Below are positions 1 to 8,160 of a DNA stretch of 64,000 bases, one piece after another (the first letter of the stretch is position 1; each line of letters starts with the position of its first letter). The notes under the pieces are model-generated. The model worked only from the letters and a program-made list of their open reading frames with translations, ran no database searches and was not told the DNA's origin. The translations under genes and the position numbers were made by a program. This stretch comes from Candidatus Woesearchaeota archaeon B3_Woes (GTDB lineage Archaea > Nanobdellota > Nanobdellia > Woesearchaeales > B3-WOES): positions 799,533 to 863,532 of the forward strand of contig NJBG01000001.1 of the NCBI GenBank assembly GCA_005222965.1. Reading direction: 5' to 3'.

Positions 1-276
1 AATAATGGAGATATAATCAAAATTGGAGACCCTTTCCCTTTCGATAATGTACTAAAACACTGCTATCCTATTGTAAAAGTCATGCCAGGATGGAAAGATA
101 CGCCAATAGCAGCAGATAAAAGAAATCCAGACGACAAATTACCAAGAAATATACAAAACTTTATTGGAACAATAGAATCTTTAACAGGATTTAGTGTATT
201 AGGGATAGGCAATGGGCAAAACACCGATGATATGATATATATTAAAAGAAAAAACAATTCAGAAATAGTAATATAA
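1..276 (+). CDS. purA: Adenylosuccinate synthetase, C-terminal fragment
   Basis: The frame is open from base 1 and stops at 274-276, so this is the last 91 residues of a gene starting outside the window. PurA joins IMP and aspartate using GTP, the first committed step to AMP. The readable tail contains MPGWKDTPI, a leucine-proline segment (KLPRNIQNF), IESLTG and a final GIGNGQNTDDMI block, matching the C-terminal domain of the family. The GTP- and IMP-binding part is not visible. No break is seen within the fragment. Confidence 0.8.
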   Translation, partial: NNGDIIKIGDPFPFDNVLKHCYPIVKVMPGWKDTPIAADKRNPDDKLPRNIQNFIGTIESLTGFSVLGIGNGQNTDDMIYIKRKNNSEIVI

Positions 277-295
277 TCCATATATTATTCAGAAA

Positions 296-305
296 CTTTA
301 TAAAT
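296..305 (+). promoter_or_regulatory. TATA box of the aminotransferase gene
   Basis: CTTTATAAAT is centred about 28 bp upstream of the ATG at 329. This is the spacing expected for an archaeal TATA box driving a leaderless transcript. The same arrangement recurs before many genes here, for example gltX and the MiaB-like gene. Confidence 0.65.
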
Positions 306-328
306 AACAATCCAATTATTCTTATGGC

Positions 329-1621
329 ATGGTTGAAGCAAATCCACAATCTATTGAATTAAACAACACAATAAAGAATAATAGTTCTATCTACGATTTA
401 ATATCTAACAGAGGTAAATTAATATTCTTTCCTAGAAAAGAAGTTATGGCCCAATCAGCAGATGCAAAAGGTAAAAAAATAAACGCTACAATGGGCATAG
501 CTTTAGAAGAAGATCTATCTCTAATGCGTCTAAAATCAATAGCTAAATTAATAAAAAAGCTTGATCCAAAAGAAATTTTTACTTATACATCTAGTTTTGG
601 AAAACCAGAACTAAGAGAAAAATGGAAAGAAAAAATATATGAAAAAAATCCATCTTTAGAATTAGAAACAAGTCTGCCTATAACAACAAACGGTATAACT
701 CATGGATTAAGTCTTGCAGGATACCTTTTCATAAACCCCGGAGATAAAATAATCATCCCAGATAAACTTTGGGAAAACTATGAACTTATTTTTACTAATA
801 CATATGGTGCAGAACTAGACAAATTTAATACATTTAAAGATAAAAAATTTGATCTAGAAAGTTTCAAAAACAAATTAAATAAAGGAGAAATCGGAAAAAA
901 AATAATTCTCTTAAATTTTCCAAACAACCCAACAGGATATACTTTAACAGCAGGAGAAGCAGAAAAAATAGCTGAAATAGTAAAAGAATCAGCTGAAAAA
1001 GGAAATAAAATTCTTGTTATAACAGATGATGCTTATTTTGGTCTAGTCTATAGACAAGGAGTTTACAAAGAATCAATCTTTACAAAACTAGCAAACCTCC
1101 ATCAAAATATCTTGGCAGTTAAAATCGACGGTGCAACAAAAGAAGATTATGTATGGGGATTTAGGGTTGGATTCATCACCTTTGGAATAAAAGACGCTAA
1201 CAAAGACCTTTACAAAGCCTTAGAAAACAAAACAGCAGGTGCTGTTCGTTCAACAATATCAACCGCACCACATCTATCACAATCACTAGTATTAAAGGCA
1301 TTTAACTCTAAAAAATATCAAAAAGAAAAGCAAGAAAAATATGAATTATTGAAATCAAGATATCAAGAAGTTAAAAGAGTTTTACAAGACGAAAAATATT
1401 CTGAATTCTTTAAACCACTACCTTTTAATTCAGGATATTTCATGTGCATAGAATTAAACACAGATGCAGAAAAAGTAAGACAAACACTACTGGAAAAATA
1501 TTCAACAGGAGTAATTGCAATGGGAAATCTCTTAAGAATAGCTTTCTCAGCACTATCAAAAAATCAAATACAAGAATTATTTGATAATATTTATAAAGCT
1601 TGTAAAGAACAAGGAAATTAA
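329..1621 (+). CDS. PLP-dependent aminotransferase, class I/II
   Basis: A 430-residue fold-type I aminotransferase that would transfer an amino group to a 2-oxo acid via pyridoxal phosphate. Visible motifs are NFPNNPTGY near residue 195 (cofactor/substrate Asn region), DDAYFG for the PLP pyridine-nitrogen Asp and Tyr, and K271 in GATKEDYVWGFRVG as the Schiff-base lysine with the downstream phosphate/carboxylate arginine. The ATG at 329 lies about 28 bp after a TATA box, so the transcript is probably leaderless. The next gene begins 1 nt after its stop. Substrate cannot be told from sequence; aspartate or aromatic amino acids are possible. Confidence 0.85.
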   Translation: MVEANPQSIELNNTIKNNSSIYDLISNRGKLIFFPRKEVMAQSADAKGKKINATMGIALEEDLSLMRLKSIAKLIKKLDPKEIFTYTSSFGKPELREKWKEKIYEKNPSLELETSLPITTNGITHGLSLAGYLFINPGDKIIIPDKLWENYELIFTNTYGAELDKFNTFKDKKFDLESFKNKLNKGEIGKKIILLNFPNNPTGYTLTAGEAEKIAEIVKESAEKGNKILVITDDAYFGLVYRQGVYKESIFTKLANLHQNILAVKIDGATKEDYVWGFRVGFITFGIKDANKDLYKALENKTAGAVRSTISTAPHLSQSLVLKAFNSKKYQKEKQEKYELLKSRYQEVKRVLQDEKYSEFFKPLPFNSGYFMCIELNTDAEKVRQTLLEKYSTGVIAMGNLLRIAFSALSKNQIQELFDNIYKACKEQGN

Positions 1622-1622
1622 G

Positions 1623-3410
1623 ATGGAACCCAATAAAACAAACTTTTCTTTTTACAATAAACAAGTAATAATCAAAAGTAATGGCGAAATTTGTAAAAAT
1701 TCAAGGGATTTAACTAAAACAGAATTATTCAAAAATATAATTCATAGATTTCTAGAGGATCTTAGAGAAAGAGACTCCCCTTTTCTAAATGTGTTTCCAG
1801 AAAAAATGTCTAAAAGTGAACAAGAAAAAACCATGATAAATCTTTTACAAAAACTTTCAGAATCACCTAAGGAAAAAATAATTAAAACAGCACCAGAATT
1901 TACTGATTTTTTCAAAGATAATTACTTGCTTCACCAGTTTGTTGAAGAGCTATATGACTACTGGCGTAACTTTGAGAGGTTTTTTGTATGTTATTCAACA
2001 GACAATAATGAAGAATATACACACAAAAAGCCGTATAGGACATTTAATAAAACAATAGGAACTCTAAACCATCTCGTTCGTAAAGTTTACAGAGACATAT
2101 GCGAGAATATTACTAATGATCATCCAAGAGTATACCGTCAGATATCTGCAGGATGTCAGGTAGGCCTTATTGTAGCTAAAGAAGACTGGAAATGCCCTTC
2201 CTACCTTGATAATCAATTAAGAAATATCAATTTTATCAAACAGGTTCTTATAGAACCACCATTGATCATAGACTCTCCAATGAATAAAAGAACAGGCCAA
2301 TTTAAAAAAGTTGATACAAATCCACTGAAAAATATAGAGTTAAAATCTGAGGATTGGCTGTGTTATCCTGCAAAAGTTGGAGAACTAGTTATCCATCTTT
2401 TTTTCCATAATAATTTTATAGGATTAGGAACCGCTGTTGCAAATTTGTTTGAATTAGTAGATGACAAAGATCTTGAAAAAAAGCCAGATGCTATATTTGC
2501 ATACGGAGTTCCAAAAAATTCTCTTGATAAATTTGGAAAACTTCCAACAGTCTTTTTTGATGATGAAAAAAATAATATATTTGTAGCCGCAATCCAAAGA
2601 TCAGATGATTTTGGCTATTTTGGATACATCAAAAAGATGATGTTAACTCTTCATAACATCATAATGATGAAAAAAGGAAGACTGCCAATTCATGGTGCTA
2701 TGGTAAATATAGCTCTTAAGAATGGAAAATCATCTAATATTGTTATCTTAGGAGACACAGGAACTGGTAAATCAGAATCCTTAGAAGCATTTCGTGTTCT
2801 TGGAAAAAAATATATCAGAGACATGACTATAATATTTGATGATATGGGTTCATTAGAACTTAAAAACAATAAAATAAAAGCATATGGAACTGAAACAGGA
2901 GCATTTGTCAGATTAGATGATCTTCAGCCAGGATTTGCTTTTGGAAACATTGACAGATCAATAATAATAAGTCCTCAAAAAACTAATGCAAGAGCACTAC
3001 TGCCAGTCACAACACTTAAAGAAGTTCTCCACGGTTATCCAATTGACTTCTTACTATACGCAAACAATTATGAGGAAGTTGATAAAGAACATCCTTTATT
3101 TGATGAATTCGAGTCTGTTGATGACGCACTCGAGGTGTTTAATGAAGGAGCTAGGATGGCAAAAGGAACAACTACTGAAAAAGGCATTGTTCATACCTAT
3201 TTTGCAAATGTATTTGGACCTGTTCAATATAGGGATATTCATGAAAAATTAGCATTAAAATATTTTAAAGTATTATTTAAATCTGGAGTTAGAATAGCAC
3301 AGCTAAGAACAAGGCTTGGAATTCCTGGTTTTGAAACAAAAGGACCAGAAAGCGCTGCTGAAGAACTCTTTGAAATTATATCAAAAACTAAAAAAGGGTC
3401 TAAAAAATGA
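1623..3410 (+). CDS. PEP carboxykinase-like (HPr kinase/PEPCK-fold) P-loop protein
   Basis: A 595-residue protein. The C-terminal half has a PEPCK-type nucleotide site: HGAMV, then Walker A GDTGTGKS at residues 377-384, then IIFDDMG as the metal-binding aspartate strand. The first ~350 residues match no fold I recognise. ATP-type PEPCK makes PEP from oxaloacetate, but the loop differs from the usual GLSGTGKTTL, so this is either a divergent carboxykinase or a kinase of the same fold. The ATG at 1623, one base after the aminotransferase stop, is preferred over an upstream in-frame start inside that gene. It overlaps the next gene by ATGA. Family certain to fold level; reaction uncertain. Confidence 0.62.
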   Translation: MEPNKTNFSFYNKQVIIKSNGEICKNSRDLTKTELFKNIIHRFLEDLRERDSPFLNVFPEKMSKSEQEKTMINLLQKLSESPKEKIIKTAPEFTDFFKDNYLLHQFVEELYDYWRNFERFFVCYSTDNNEEYTHKKPYRTFNKTIGTLNHLVRKVYRDICENITNDHPRVYRQISAGCQVGLIVAKEDWKCPSYLDNQLRNINFIKQVLIEPPLIIDSPMNKRTGQFKKVDTNPLKNIELKSEDWLCYPAKVGELVIHLFFHNNFIGLGTAVANLFELVDDKDLEKKPDAIFAYGVPKNSLDKFGKLPTVFFDDEKNNIFVAAIQRSDDFGYFGYIKKMMLTLHNIIMMKKGRLPIHGAMVNIALKNGKSSNIVILGDTGTGKSESLEAFRVLGKKYIRDMTIIFDDMGSLELKNNKIKAYGTETGAFVRLDDLQPGFAFGNIDRSIIISPQKTNARALLPVTTLKEVLHGYPIDFLLYANNYEEVDKEHPLFDEFESVDDALEVFNEGARMAKGTTTEKGIVHTYFANVFGPVQYRDIHEKLALKYFKVLFKSGVRIAQLRTRLGIPGFETKGPESAAEELFEIISKTKKGSKK

Positions 3411-3742
3411 TAAAAGTATTTATTGCACCTTTAGTTGCATTGTTAATATCTCACTCTATAAAAGTATACTTAAGAATACACAAAAACAAAAAACTGAACA
3501 AACACCAACGCCATAAAGGAGGAGGGATGCCTTCTGGACACGCTTCTACTGTATCATCCCTGACACTATCATTATATCTCTACCAAGGTTTTGACACACT
3601 GTTTATAGTAACTTTCATATTCTCTTTAGTTATTTTAAGAAGTACAATGATAAGAAAAAAAGATACTAAACATACATTATTAGAATTATTAGTTGGTATT
3701 ATTATAGGAATGTTAACCAGTCTTGTAATATACCTTATATAA
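3407..3742 (+). CDS. Divergent PAP2 (DUF212/YuiD-like) membrane protein
   Basis: A 111-residue membrane protein with the DUF212 signature: an N-terminal membrane helix, a basic segment (KNKKLNKHQRHK), then GGGMPSGHAST, which resembles the PAP2 phosphatase motif PSGH. Two further hydrophobic segments follow, with RKKDTKHTLLE between them. PAP2 enzymes remove phosphate from lipid phosphates; DUF212 members have no firmly assigned activity. The start overlaps the previous stop as ATGA, so translation is probably coupled. Its 3' end overlaps the convergent gene by 8 nt. Confidence 0.75.
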   Translation: MIKVFIAPLVALLISHSIKVYLRIHKNKKLNKHQRHKGGGMPSGHASTVSSLTLSLYLYQGFDTLFIVTFIFSLVILRSTMIRKKDTKHTLLELLVGIIIGMLTSLVIYLI

Positions 3743-4190
3743 AAAACAGAACCAGACAAACAAAGAATAACAGATTATTCAATAAAATCCTAAAATAATT
3801 CTTTTTCTTAAAATTAATTTGTAAAGAACCTATGAAAAAACCATAAAACAAAATCAAACTAGAAACCACTAATAAAAAATTTACATTTTTTGATGAAATA
3901 TAAAACACAATTCCAAGGAGAAAATAAGTAATATAACTCTTTTTATACAGTTCATTAAAATAAAACAAAACAACAATCAAAACCAAAGGTAAAAAAAGAG
4001 CCAAATAAACATTTACCCTAAAAAATTCTAAAACAAAGAACAGTATAAAACCCAAAATAATATTATGCAAAAGAATAAAATATCTTTTTCCATCTTTTAA
4101 TTCTTCTTTTGCCATAAAAGAAAGTATAATTCCAATTAATAATCCTAAATAAACAACCAAACTTATTAAAAAATAATTTAAAAAATCCAT
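3735..4190 (-). CDS. Hypothetical multi-pass membrane protein
   Basis: A 151-residue very hydrophobic protein with about five predicted membrane segments and short charged loops (KEELKDGKR, KKK near the C-terminus). I do not recognise the family. It starts inside the 3' end of the truncated dph2 gene (13 nt overlap), so the two are probably cotranscribed. Its start ATGGATTTT lies where an intact Dph2 would continue, which raises the possibility that it took over a decayed gene's promoter. Function unknown. Confidence 0.6.
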   Translation of the reverse strand: MDFLNYFLISLVVYLGLLIGIILSFMAKEELKDGKRYFILLHNIILGFILFFVLEFFRVNVYLALFLPLVLIVVLFYFNELYKKSYITYFLLGIVFYISSKNVNFLLVVSSLILFYGFFIGSLQINFKKKNYFRILLNNLLFFVCLVLFFI

Positions 4191-4417
4191 TTACTATGCC
4201 CCCACTGTACTAATAAGTCTGCATCAACTTTAGGAGTATCACATGCACCAAAACAAGAATTAAGCCATATAAAACATTTAGCATCTGTCTCATGGTGAAT
4301 TGTATCAACTATTTCATTTGCTTTTGATTTTAAACCATCTGGCAGTTGAATTAAAACTGTTTTGGCCTTTTTCTCTTTTATTCCCTTTACAACCCTATTT
4401 AATTCTAAATCATACAT
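4178..4417 (-). pseudogene. dph2: Truncated diphthamide biosynthesis protein Dph2 (N-terminal fragment)
   Basis: A 79-residue reading frame matching only the start of archaeal Dph2, normally around 330 residues. Dph2 uses a 4Fe-4S cluster and SAM to modify the histidine of elongation factor 2. Visible: YDLELNRVVKGIKEKKAKTV, IQLPDGLK, the first cluster-cysteine motif NSCFGACD, and the beginning of the QWGHS motif, after which it stops. The two later cluster cysteines and two of three domains are missing. No Dph2-like continuation is evident in any frame downstream. It is most likely a remnant, although a small expressed domain protein cannot be excluded. A TATA-like CATTATAAAAAG precedes the opposite end of the intergenic region. 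Confidence 0.7.
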
Positions 4418-4463
4418 AAATCATTAAAAGAACAAGCATTATAAAAAGATTATGTTAATTTCT

Positions 4464-5204
4464 TTAGTTTTGTGCTAAAATATCTGGATTTGATTCTATA
4501 AAACATCTCACATTATCTTCAGATAATAAAGGAGCATCAAATAAAGGTTGTAAATACGAATCAGTCATACCAACTAAAACACCACAACCATAATAATTTG
4601 GTTGAGCACTATCCCTATTCGTTGAAGTATGGCCTATCATATATTCAGAAGCCACAATTGCCATAGCTTCTAATGAAGTACCAAAATCTTCTGGGGTCAT
4701 ATCAGGAAATCTATTATCTCTGTTTTTCAAATATGATAAATATCTTGCAACATACTCTATATTTGTTTCAGGATTAGTCAATCTTTCTTCATATAATTCA
4801 CGTTGTTCAGGTGTTAATTCACCAGTAATACCATCTAATGAAGCTGCAGTGCTTATTGTCATTTGTCCAGGACCTAATGAAACATCTAAGTTTAACAAAT
4901 CCCCTACACTATCTTGAAGATCATCACAACGCCTTCTCCCATAATTTTCACTTGCAATAATCGAAGCAAGATATGTATCAGGCACACCATATTTAACAGC
5001 ATTCCACCTTATTATTGATTGATATTTATTAAGAAAATTATATATATCAACCTCTTTTTTATCAATCCCCTTGCTTTGATCTGGAGCAGTTATAACAGGG
5101 TTTTCTACATGTTTTTCTAGATTATTAGAAGGATACATTAAATAGAAAGTACCTAATGTAACAGTTCCTAAAATAGCCCCAATTATCCCTTGTTTAAATA
5201 ACAT
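4464..5204 (-). CDS. Membrane-anchored lytic transglycosylase/lysozyme-fold protein
   Basis: A 246-residue protein with one N-terminal membrane anchor (LFKQGIIGAILGTVTLGTFYL) and an extracellular domain. The domain has WNAVKYGVPDTYLASIIASENYG, followed by SLGPGQM, the layout of SLT/lysozyme-like muramidases: a catalytic Glu in a helix, then a Gly-rich turn. E in SENYG is the candidate acid. Four cysteines could form disulfides. The ATG at 5204 is chosen over 5237 because AAAGGATG lies just upstream and 5237 would overlap the preceding small gene. In a peptidoglycan-free archaeon the substrate would be foreign, such as bacterial wall, or another glycan; this is inference. Confidence 0.6.
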   Translation of the reverse strand: MLFKQGIIGAILGTVTLGTFYLMYPSNNLEKHVENPVITAPDQSKGIDKKEVDIYNFLNKYQSIIRWNAVKYGVPDTYLASIIASENYGRRRCDDLQDSVGDLLNLDVSLGPGQMTISTAASLDGITGELTPEQRELYEERLTNPETNIEYVARYLSYLKNRDNRFPDMTPEDFGTSLEAMAIVASEYMIGHTSTNRDSAQPNYYGCGVLVGMTDSYLQPLFDAPLLSEDNVRCFIESNPDILAQN

Positions 5205-5227
5205 TATACATCCTTTATAAGATAGTA

Positions 5228-5356
5228 TTATTCCCATTCACAAAATAGTTCATCCATTTCGTGCTTTCCTAATTTTGACTTATTTAGAGCATCTAGTACT
5301 CTCTTCTTACCTTTTCCGCCGGTAACTTCATCATATACAAATTCTTCTTCTTCCAT
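5228..5356 (-). CDS. Small acidic protein, 42 aa
   Basis: A complete 43-codon frame starting MEEEEFVYDEVTGGKGKKR and ending DELFCEWE. It has an ATG about 45 bp downstream of a TATA-like CTTTATATA on the same strand. It ends 23 nt before the start of the muramidase-fold gene, suggesting a two-gene transcript. No family recognised. It may be an intracellular partner of its neighbour; that is only a positional argument. Confidence 0.5.
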   Translation of the reverse strand: MEEEEFVYDEVTGGKGKKRVLDALNKSKLGKHEMDELFCEWE

Positions 5357-5435
5357 TTTATCATAATTTTATGTTAAAAAATAACAGAAATAACTAGTAT
5401 ATAAAGCTTTCTATTTTATATCTACTGGACAGTAG

Positions 5436-5756
5436 TTAAATTATCTTTTTAATAGGAAACCTCATATATTTCTTACAATCTAAACAATAATACACTAATT
5501 TACCTTCTCTGGTTCTAATCCTCAAATTTTCACTAGGAACAAGATATGAATAACAATGCTTGCAAAACCTCTTTTTAATAGAACTATTAAGCCTTATATT
5601 ATGCTTCATAGCAAGCCGCCTAGCTTTACGCACGCATCTATTTGATTTAGCCTTATCATCTTTAAACGATTCTTTAGCTAACTTCATGAAATTAGAAATA
5701 TCAATTCTAGCCTGTTTCTTTAATTTCTCCTTTCTAACCTTGAATTTATTTAACAT
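5436..5756 (-). CDS. rnp4: Ribonuclease P protein component 4 (Rpp21)
   Basis: A 106-residue archaeal RNase P subunit that helps the catalytic RNA trim tRNA 5' ends. The family hallmark is intact: two N-terminal helices, CVRKARRLAMKHNIRL, then a zinc ribbon with Cys65-x2-Cys68 (FCKHC) and Cys91-x2-Cys94 (CLDC). The length is typical. It appears monocistronic, with an AT-rich upstream region shared divergently with the coiled-coil gene. Confidence 0.92.
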   Translation of the reverse strand: MLNKFKVRKEKLKKQARIDISNFMKLAKESFKDDKAKSNRCVRKARRLAMKHNIRLNSSIKKRFCKHCYSYLVPSENLRIRTREGKLVYYCLDCKKYMRFPIKKII

Positions 5757-5811
5757 ATATTATATTATAAAACCCAAATCTTTAATAACTTTATCAATTT
5801 CTTTGAATGTT

Positions 5812-7050
5812 ATGATTAACTTCATGAAAAAATTCTTAAAAAAAAGAGAAAAAATAGGTTTGCCGCTTGAAAAATTAGAAGAATGGTTCAGTAGAAAAAC
5901 AGAATCTTCTTATGAAAATGTTAACAACAAATTAGATGAAATCAAACAAAATATTCTAAAAGAAACCTCAAAAACAAGAGAAAATATACAAAATCTTGAA
6001 AATGCACAGCTAAAAAACGATAAGATAACTACAAGAGAAATGCAGTTTATGGAAGGCAATAGAGACTTTTATACTAAAAGAATCAACATTTTTATTGAAT
6101 CTATAAAAATACCAGAAGAAGATATCAATGAGTTTATAGAGCAAATTCATGAAGATATTAACAATCTGGGAAAAAATACACTAAAAGCATATCAAACTCT
6201 GCAACATTTTTTTAGTCATGAAACATATGCTATTGCTCAAAACATAAAAGCTATAGATAATCAATTTAAGAATTTAAAAGAAATATTATCAGATAGAAAA
6301 ATAAAAGACATAAAACAAGTAAAAGACAATATAAAATCATTAAAAGAGAATATTGAAAAAGAAAAGCAATTAAAAAACGAAAAAGAACAAACAAAAAACA
6401 AAGTTAATGAACTTGAAAAAGAGAAAAAAAATATTCTATCAGAAATATCAAACAAAGAGCAAAGCCAGGAATTTAAAGAATATCATAGATTAGAAGTAGA
6501 AAAATACAAGATAAATGAACAATTAACAGAATTAAAAGATGAAATACTCCACTACTTCTCTGTTTTAGAACATGCACTAAAAAAACACATGAAATTACAT
6601 CCAGAAGATGAAAAATTCTTAAAAGACTATATCGAAGATCCTATAAAAGCAATAGTAGATGATTATAAATTAGACATAAAAAATGTTTTAGAAAAACTAG
6701 AAGAAAATATACACACAAAAAAAATAGAATTAAAAGACAAGAAAAAAGAAAAAACACTGCAAGTTATAAATAAGATAAATAAAGCAAAACTCTCTTCTTT
6801 TTTAACAGAATATAATAATCTTATGGTAGAACTAAGAAATCTTACAGAAAGAAACAATAATCATACAGTAATTGATGAAATAGAAAATATAAAATTAAAA
6901 CTAAAAGACAAAAAACAGGATATTGAAGATATTAAAAACAAAGTTGAACAATTAAATGAAACATTATCTCAAATAGACATTAACCTAATGAAAAAACAAC
7001 TAAAAGAAAAAATAAATGAAATGTTAGATATTGATTTAGAGATTGATTAA
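5812..7050 (+). CDS. Large coiled-coil protein
   Basis: A protein of about 412 residues, almost entirely charged heptad-like sequence, with long coiled coils at roughly residues 25-80, 140-240 and 300-410. There is no signal peptide and no membrane segment. It resembles SMC/Rad50-type coils without any nucleotide-binding head. Starts at 5812 or 5824 are both reasonable; the upstream in-frame extension runs antisense through rnp4 and is rejected. The TATA-like CTTTAATAAC lies about 30 bp upstream. Function not recognised; a structural or scaffold role is only inferred. Confidence 0.7.
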   Translation: MINFMKKFLKKREKIGLPLEKLEEWFSRKTESSYENVNNKLDEIKQNILKETSKTRENIQNLENAQLKNDKITTREMQFMEGNRDFYTKRINIFIESIKIPEEDINEFIEQIHEDINNLGKNTLKAYQTLQHFFSHETYAIAQNIKAIDNQFKNLKEILSDRKIKDIKQVKDNIKSLKENIEKEKQLKNEKEQTKNKVNELEKEKKNILSEISNKEQSQEFKEYHRLEVEKYKINEQLTELKDEILHYFSVLEHALKKHMKLHPEDEKFLKDYIEDPIKAIVDDYKLDIKNVLEKLEENIHTKKIELKDKKKEKTLQVINKINKAKLSSFLTEYNNLMVELRNLTERNNNHTVIDEIENIKLKLKDKKQDIEDIKNKVEQLNETLSQIDINLMKKQLKEKINEMLDIDLEID

Positions 7051-8159
7051 AAACCCAATACTTTCAATCCAATAAGTTTTTTACCTTCTAAAAATTCCAG
7101 AGAAGCACCACCACCAGTACTAACATGTGTCATTTTGTTTTGTAAATTAAGTTTTCTAACAGAATCTGCTGTTTCTCCTCCACCAATAATAGTTTTGGCC
7201 TTGCTTCTTGCCAAATACTTAATTAATTCATTTGTTGATCTATCAAAAGGTTTCTTTTCAAAACACCCTAAAGGCCCATTCCATACAATTGTTTTAGCAT
7301 TCTTAAGAATATTTTTCCATTCCAATATTGTTCTAGACCCAACATCAAATATCTTTTTATTTTTAGGTATTGAATTAACATCAACAATCTTCTTATCTTC
7401 TAAAACATAATCAACAGGTAAAACAAGTTTATTAGAGAATTTTTTCATTAACTTCCTAGCTATTCTTCTCTCTCCTAAATCAATGTAATGAACATCAATA
7501 AAAGCCAAAGCCATTTTACCACCAATAAAAATTTTATCAGCCTTTTTACCAAATTTCCCTATAACTTTTATTTTGCTTTTAATCTTTGATCCACCAAAAA
7601 CAACATAAAAAGGGGGTTTTAAAATAGGATTTAACATCTTAACCTCTTTTTCCACCAATAAACCAGCACAACGATTCTTGAAATATCTAACAATTGCATT
7701 AACAGAAGCATGAGATCTGTGACAAGTCCCAAAAGCATCATTCACATAAACATCACCATGATATGAAAGTTTTTTTGCAAACTGCCTATCATTCTCTTTT
7801 TCCCCTTTATGAAATCTTAAATTTTCCAATAAAACTATTTTATCCAAAGGCAATTTAACATCAATACAATCATCAACTTTTACAACCTTTTCCCCAATCA
7901 ATCTACTTAATTTCTTGGCAGTCTTATCCATTTTTAATCTAGAATCTTTTTTACTAGCAGGATTATTCTTCCACGGATCAAGATGACTCATCAAAACAAC
8001 CTGCTTTGCTTTTTGTTTAATATATTTTATAGTTGGCAAAGAACATCTTATCTTAAAATCATCTGTAATATTTCCTTTTTTATCTAAAGGCACATTAAAA
8101 TCAACCCTAAGCAGAACTCTTTTATCTCTTAAATCTATATTTTTTAAGGTTTTTAACAT
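7047..8159 (-). CDS. pgk: Phosphoglycerate kinase
   Basis: A 370-residue enzyme interconverting 1,3-bisphosphoglycerate + ADP and 3-phosphoglycerate + ATP. Signatures: RVLLRVDFNVPL at the N-terminus, HRSHASVNA for substrate binding, KIFIGGKMA, the nucleotide site GGGETADS, and the C-terminal HVSTGGGASLEFLEGK. It is somewhat shorter than typical (around 390-410) but has all core motifs. It begins 1 nt after the gap stop, forming a gap-pgk operon for the energy-conserving half of glycolysis. Its 3' end overlaps the convergent coiled-coil gene by 4 nt. Confidence 0.96.
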   Translation of the reverse strand: MLKTLKNIDLRDKRVLLRVDFNVPLDKKGNITDDFKIRCSLPTIKYIKQKAKQVVLMSHLDPWKNNPASKKDSRLKMDKTAKKLSRLIGEKVVKVDDCIDVKLPLDKIVLLENLRFHKGEKENDRQFAKKLSYHGDVYVNDAFGTCHRSHASVNAIVRYFKNRCAGLLVEKEVKMLNPILKPPFYVVFGGSKIKSKIKVIGKFGKKADKIFIGGKMALAFIDVHYIDLGERRIARKLMKKFSNKLVLPVDYVLEDKKIVDVNSIPKNKKIFDVGSRTILEWKNILKNAKTIVWNGPLGCFEKKPFDRSTNELIKYLARSKAKTIIGGGETADSVRKLNLQNKMTHVSTGGGASLEFLEGKKLIGLKVLGF

Positions 8160-8160
8160 A

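Noticed and set aside
5560-5811. N-terminal extension of the coiled-coil gene
   Set aside because: It runs antisense through rnp4 and shows hydrophobic nonsense sequence unlike the rest of the protein.
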